A DNA stretch of 64,000 bases, taken from Amycolatopsis benzoatilytica AK 16/65 (GTDB lineage Bacteria > Actinomycetota > Actinomycetes > Mycobacteriales > Pseudonocardiaceae). Positions 60,286 to 64,000 of this stretch are shown here, piece after piece (within the stretch, counting starts at the first letter, position 1; every line of letters starts with the position of its first letter). The stretch covers positions 4,027,795-4,091,794 of the forward strand of contig NZ_KB912942.1 of the NCBI RefSeq assembly GCF_000383915.1. The letters are read 5' to 3'. The notes beneath the pieces are model-generated. The model was not told the origin of the DNA. It searched no databases and worked only from the letters and a program-made list of their open reading frames with translations. The position numbers and the translations under genes were made by a program.

Positions 60286-61779
60286 TCAGGAGTTCTTCGG
60301 GAAGCCTAGGTTCACCCCTGCGTGCGAGGTGTCCGGCCAGCGCGACGTGACCACCTTGGTCCGGGTGAAGAAATGGAACCCCTCCGGCCCGTACGCGTGC
60401 GTGTCGCCGAACAGCGAGTCCTTCCAGCCGCCGAACGAGTAGTAGCCGACCGGGACCGGGATCGGCACGTTCACGCCGACCATGCCGACCTCGACCTCGT
60501 TCTGGAACCGCCGCGCGGCGCGGCCGTCGCCGGTGAAGATCGCGGTGCCGTTGCCGTACGGGTTGGCGTTGATCAGCGCCAGCGCGTCGTCGAAGCTCGC
60601 CGAGCGCGCGACGGACAGCACCGGGCCGAAGATCTCGTCGGTGTAGACCTTCATTTCCGGGGTGACCCGGTCGAAAAGCGTGGGGCCGAGCCAGAATCCG
60701 TCCTTCGCTCCGGCCGCTTCGACACCTCGGCCGTCCATCACCAGTTCCGCGCCTTCGGCCACTCCGGCGTCCACATAGGACTCGACGCGTTCGTGGTGCG
60801 CCCGGGTGACCAGCGGCCCCATCTCGGACTCGGGATCGCGGCCGTCGCCCACGCGCAGCCGCCGCATCCGATCGGTGATCTTGGCGACCAGTTCGTCCGC
60901 GATCGGCTCGACCGCGACCACCACCGACACCGCCATGCACCGCTCCCCCGCCGATCCGAAGCCGGCCGACACCGCGGCGTCCGCGGCCAGGTCGAGGTCC
61001 GCGTCCGGCAGCACGATCATGTGGTTCTTCGCGCCGCCGAGCGCCTGCACGCGCTTGCCGCGGCTGGTGCCGGTCTCGTAGACGTACCGGGCGATCGGGG
61101 TGGAGCCGACGAACGAGATCGCCTTGACCTCGGGGTGGTCGAGCAGCCCGTCGACCGCGACCTTGTCGCCCTGCAGCACGTTGAGCGCGCCGGCCGGCAG
61201 TCCGGCTTCAGCGAGCAGTTCGGCGATGAACAGCGCCGCCGACGGGTCCTTTTCGCTCGGCTTGAGCACGACGGTGTTGCCGCACGCCAACGCGTTCGGC
61301 ACGAACCACAGCGGCACCATCGCCGGGAAGTTGAACGGCGAGATCACCCCGACCACGCCGAGCGGCTGCAGGATGGAGTACACATCGACCCCGGTGGAGG
61401 CGTTTTCGCTGAACCCGCCCTTGAGCAGCTGCGCCGCGCCGCACGCGTACTCGACGTTCTCGATCGCCCGCGCGACCTCGCCTGCCGCGTCCGATTCGAC
61501 CTTGCCGTGCTCGCTCGTCACGATCTTCGCCAGCTCGTGCTTACGCGCCTGGAGCAGCTCGCGGAACGCGAACAGCACCTTCGTGCGCCCGGCCAGCGAC
61601 GTGCCCCGCCAGCCCGGCAGTGCCGCCGCCGCGGCGGCCACCGCCTGCTCCACCTCGGCCGGTCCGGCGAAGTCCACCTGTGCGCGGACCTGCCCGGTCG
61701 CCGGGTCGTAGACGTCGCCGGTGCGTCCGGCGCCGACGACCGGCTTGCCGTCGATCCAATGGCTGATGCGGTCGGTCAC
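60286..61779 (-). CDS. mmsA: Methylmalonate-semialdehyde dehydrogenase (CoA-acylating)
   Basis: 497 residues. The active-site region GSAGERCMAVSVVVAV contains the catalytic Cys, and SPFNFPAMVPLWFVPNALA and GSTPIARYVYETG are MmsA signatures. It converts malonate- and methylmalonate-semialdehyde to acetyl- and propionyl-CoA in valine and myo-inositol breakdown. A GGAAGGAG site precedes GTG 61779. It is divergent from a PucR regulator across ~128 bp with an inverted repeat. Confidence 0.94.
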   Translation of the reverse strand: MTDRISHWIDGKPVVGAGRTGDVYDPATGQVRAQVDFAGPAEVEQAVAAAAAALPGWRGTSLAGRTKVLFAFRELLQARKHELAKIVTSEHGKVESDAAGEVARAIENVEYACGAAQLLKGGFSENASTGVDVYSILQPLGVVGVISPFNFPAMVPLWFVPNALACGNTVVLKPSEKDPSAALFIAELLAEAGLPAGALNVLQGDKVAVDGLLDHPEVKAISFVGSTPIARYVYETGTSRGKRVQALGGAKNHMIVLPDADLDLAADAAVSAGFGSAGERCMAVSVVVAVEPIADELVAKITDRMRRLRVGDGRDPESEMGPLVTRAHHERVESYVDAGVAEGAELVMDGRGVEAAGAKDGFWLGPTLFDRVTPEMKVYTDEIFGPVLSVARSASFDDALALINANPYGNGTAIFTGDGRAARRFQNEVEVGMVGVNVPIPVPVGYYSFGGWKDSLFGDTHAYGPEGFHFFTRTKVVTSRWPDTSHAGVNLGFPKNS

Positions 61780-61848
61780 GGCGTCCGCTCCTTCCGGTCG
61801 GGTACCCCGAGTCTCCGGGCGAACCGCCCGGGTCCGCCATCCGCAACG

Positions 61849-61876
61849 TGTACGGACTGGCCCTCTCCGCCGTACA
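61849..61876. promoter_or_regulatory. Inverted repeat in the mmsA-pucR intergenic region
   Basis: TGTACGG (61849-61855) and CCGTACA (61870-61876) are exact inverted half-sites separated by 14 bp, with centres about two helical turns apart. Located 32 bp before the PucR-type start codon and ~70 bp upstream of mmsA. A likely operator for the regulator. Confidence 0.45.
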
Positions 61877-61907
61877 GTCTGTGCCCTGCCGCGCAGAAAG
61901 GGGACCG

Positions 61908-63554
61908 ATGTACCCGACCGTCGCCGAAGTTCTCGCGTTGCCGGTGCTGCGGCAGGGCTGCCCGCGGGTGGTCGCCGGGAGCGGCGGGCTCGAACGGCGG
62001 GTGCGGTGGGCGCACGCGGCCGAGGTCGCCGACATCGCCCAGCTGCTGCGCGGCGGAGAGCTGGTGCTCACCACCGGTGTCGCGCTGCCCGACGACAGCA
62101 CGCGGCTCGCCCAGTACGTGCGCGATCTCGCCGAAGTCGGCGTCGCGGGTCTGGTCGTCGAGCTGGTGCGGCATTGGAACGACCAGCTCCCCCAGGCCCT
62201 CGTCACGGCCGCCGAGCAGTGCGGGTTGCCGCTGGTCACGCTGTCCCGGGAGACGCGCTATGTCGCGGTGACCGAAGCCGTCAACGGCATGATCGTGGAC
62301 GCGCAACTGGCCGAACTGCGCGCGGCCGAACGGGTGCACGAGACCTTCACCGCACTGACCGTCGCCGGTGCCGAGCCGAGCGTTGTGCTCGGCGAAGTGG
62401 CACGGCTGACCGAACAGCCGGTCGTGCTGGAGACGCTGGAGCACGAAGTCCTCGCTTACGACACCGCTGGCACCGATCCGGGCGACCTGCTGACCGGCTG
62501 GCCCGCGCGTTCGCGGGTGATCCAAGTCGGCGAGCGCACCGGCTACCACGCGGCAGCGGGGTGGCTGGTCACCGTGGTCGGCGCGCGCGGGCACGACTGG
62601 GGACGGCTGGTGCTGGTGTGCGCGGATACGCCGCCGCATCGGTATCAAGTGGTCGCTGAGCGGGCTGCCTCCGCGCTAGCAGTGCATCGGCTCGTCGCGC
62701 GCGACAGCGACACGCTTGAGCGGCAGGCACACCGCGCGGTGCTGACCGAGTTGCTGAGTTCGCCGGCGCCGTCCGCGGAGATCCTCGCGCGGTCGTCTGC
62801 GCTGGCTGTCCCACTGACCGGTCGACAGTTGGTGGGGCTCGCGGTACGACCTCGCATCACGGCGACTGCACGGCTATCGCTGTCTACGCCGCCACTGTTG
62901 CGCGAGCTGGCCGAAGCCACCGCGCTCGCGGCGCGAAGAGCCAAGGTGTCGGCGTTGGTGTCGACGGACGACATTGCGGTGCGCGCGTTGCTCGCGCTCT
63001 CCCCCGAAGCCAACGCAGACGCCGTACTGCAACGCCTCGCCGCCGACATTCACGAGGCGCGTGCTTCGGCACCGGCTGTCCTCGGCGTCGGTACGACTGT
63101 GACCGGGCCTTCCGAAGCACAACGCACTCTGGTCGAAGCAGCCCATGTCGCGGCCGCCGCGCTCGAAGAAGACGACAAGCAACCCCTGCACCGGCTCAAG
63201 GACGTCCGGCTGCGCGGCTTGCTCCACCTTCTGGCCGACGACGAGCGCGTACGCGCCTTCGCGGCTCGAGAGCTGGGTCCGCTGCTCGAGCGAGACGCGG
63301 CGTCCGGCAGCCGGCTCCTGCCCGCGCTGCGGCACTACTGCGCGCACGGCGGCAACAAGTCCGCGGCGGCCGTCGCCGCACACACTTCGCGGACCGCGTA
63401 TTACCAGCAGCTCGCGCGCATCGAGCAGGTGCTGGGCGTGCGGCTGGAAGATCCGGAGTCGATGTTGTCGCTGTACGTGGCGCTGCTGGCGCACGACCTC
63501 CGGCCCGCCACCCGTCCGGGCGAGGAAAACCCACCCGGACGTGGAGCACAGTGA
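61908..63554 (+). CDS. PucR-family transcriptional regulator
   Basis: 548 residues. The N-terminal PucR domain (~1-120) contains RWAHAAEVADIAQLLRGGELVLTTG, its classic signature. A GGDEF-like middle part and the C-terminal HTH_30 domain follow, with RLLPALRHYCAHGGNKSAAAV and RLEDPESMLSLYVALL. A GAAAGGGGACCG sequence precedes ATG 61908. Members control purine, amino-acid or aromatic catabolism; here mmsA is the obvious candidate target because of the divergent arrangement. Confidence 0.93.
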   Translation: MYPTVAEVLALPVLRQGCPRVVAGSGGLERRVRWAHAAEVADIAQLLRGGELVLTTGVALPDDSTRLAQYVRDLAEVGVAGLVVELVRHWNDQLPQALVTAAEQCGLPLVTLSRETRYVAVTEAVNGMIVDAQLAELRAAERVHETFTALTVAGAEPSVVLGEVARLTEQPVVLETLEHEVLAYDTAGTDPGDLLTGWPARSRVIQVGERTGYHAAAGWLVTVVGARGHDWGRLVLVCADTPPHRYQVVAERAASALAVHRLVARDSDTLERQAHRAVLTELLSSPAPSAEILARSSALAVPLTGRQLVGLAVRPRITATARLSLSTPPLLRELAEATALAARRAKVSALVSTDDIAVRALLALSPEANADAVLQRLAADIHEARASAPAVLGVGTTVTGPSEAQRTLVEAAHVAAAALEEDDKQPLHRLKDVRLRGLLHLLADDERVRAFAARELGPLLERDAASGSRLLPALRHYCAHGGNKSAAAVAAHTSRTAYYQQLARIEQVLGVRLEDPESMLSLYVALLAHDLRPATRPGEENPPGRGAQ

Positions 63555-63582
63555 TCGGGTCCGGGCTGCCGATAGCCCTGAT

Positions 63583-63954
63583 ATGGCGTTCTCTTCTTTC
63601 GCTCCGGTCGCGGCCTGCCTGCTCGGTTTCGGCGGGCTGGCCGTGCCGCACCCGCCGGAGTCCACGATGCAGCTGACCATGCACGAGACCTCCGGGCGGG
63701 TCACCAGCGCGTCGCTCACTTGCGACCCCACCGGCGGCACGCACCGCCACCGCGACGCCGCCTGCGCGACGCTCACCGCGGTCGACGGCGACTTCGCCCG
63801 CATCACGCCGCGGCGGCAGAAGTGCACGATGATCTACTCGCCGGTGGACGTCACCGCGCTGGGCAGCTGGCGGGGCAAGCCGGTGCTGTTCCGCGCCACC
63901 TATCCGAACAAGTGCGCGGCGGACAGCCAGTCCAGCGGCGTGTTCGGGCTTTAA
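63583..63954 (+). CDS. Subtilisin inhibitor-like (SSI) secreted protein
   Basis: 123 residues with an N-terminal signal sequence (SSFAPVAACLLGFGGLAVPH) and the SSI pattern: SLTCDPTGGTHRHRDAACATL and KCTMIYSPVDVTALGSWRG followed by a Cys in YPNKC, giving two disulfide pairs. The reactive loop sits around residues 80-90 (CTMIYSPV). Streptomyces SSI proteins inhibit secreted subtilisin-like proteases. Shorter than most SSI proteins. Monocistronic, after the PucR gene. Confidence 0.85.
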   Translation: MAFSSFAPVAACLLGFGGLAVPHPPESTMQLTMHETSGRVTSASLTCDPTGGTHRHRDAACATLTAVDGDFARITPRRQKCTMIYSPVDVTALGSWRGKPVLFRATYPNKCAADSQSSGVFGL

Positions 63955-64000
63955 CCACCGGGCTGCCGGGCACCGGTTTTCCGGGCCCGGCCAGGAAATT

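Overview
The window is chromosomal DNA of a high-GC actinomycete. Codon use, frequent GTG/TTG starts, ATGA/GTGA overlaps, AfsR-type and LuxR-type regulators, class F sortases and type VII secretion-like proteins all fit a pseudonocardial genus such as Amycolatopsis; this genus call is inference. The housekeeping backbone (dnaG, dgt, glyS, smtB-zur, uppS, recO, era, corC, ybeY, phoH, dnaJ, hrcA) follows the order known from Mycobacterium tuberculosis around Rv2343c-Rv2374c, broken up by lineage-specific genes. No rRNA, CRISPR array, transposase or integrase was seen.

Layout. 1-10.6 kb: end of a HelD-type helicase, a tandem-domain AsnC regulator divergent from an amidase, a 1040-residue AfsR-like regulator divergent from two adjacent imine-reductase-like genes, and a membrane P-loop NTPase of KAP type. 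10.7-19 kb: a five-gene branched-chain-amino-acid-type ABC importer (livF-G-H-M-K order) downstream of a GAF-histidine kinase/LuxR response regulator pair, then an MFS exporter. 19-23.2 kb: an accessory patch of small genes (XRE-DUF5753, a DUF6879-like protein, a zinc-ribbon peptide, a PadR-like protein) ending at tRNA-Asn(GTT). 23.3-34.4 kb: two overlapping methyltransferases under a double operator-like palindrome, dnaG, an ECF41 sigma factor convergent with its probable target (a carboxymuconolactone decarboxylase-like gene with a good ECF41 promoter), a large membrane protein coupled to a serpin, dgt and a YdcF-like protein. 34.4-42.6 kb: an ABC-2 exporter with a DesK/DesR-type two-component system, glyS, and a secreted protein with two class F sortases. 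42.6-57.5 kb: the zinc regulators smtB-zur, a permease/TIGR03943 pair, and the uppS-to-hrcA conserved block with dispanin-like membrane proteins. 57.7-60.3 kb: a four-gene type VII secretion-like cassette (YbaB-like, EspC-like, WXG-like 410-residue protein, two-TM membrane protein). 60.3-64 kb: mmsA divergent from a PucR regulator, then a subtilisin-inhibitor-like (SSI) secreted protein.

The most unusual signals are: (1) an interspersed palindrome family (2929-2985, 28494-28548, 34363-34419) at gene ends, with compensatory base changes in the stem, and a related 30-bp tandem array at 40331-40475 between two sortase genes; (2) adjacent imine reductase homologues carrying Asp in one and Tyr in the other at the catalytic position, next to an AfsR-type regulator with SARP-like direct repeats in the shared promoter; (3) the compact four-gene WXG/EspC cassette; (4) a serpin translationally coupled to a polytopic membrane protein; (5) the KAP-like NTPase. 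Functions are read from motifs and remembered family knowledge; no database search was possible.
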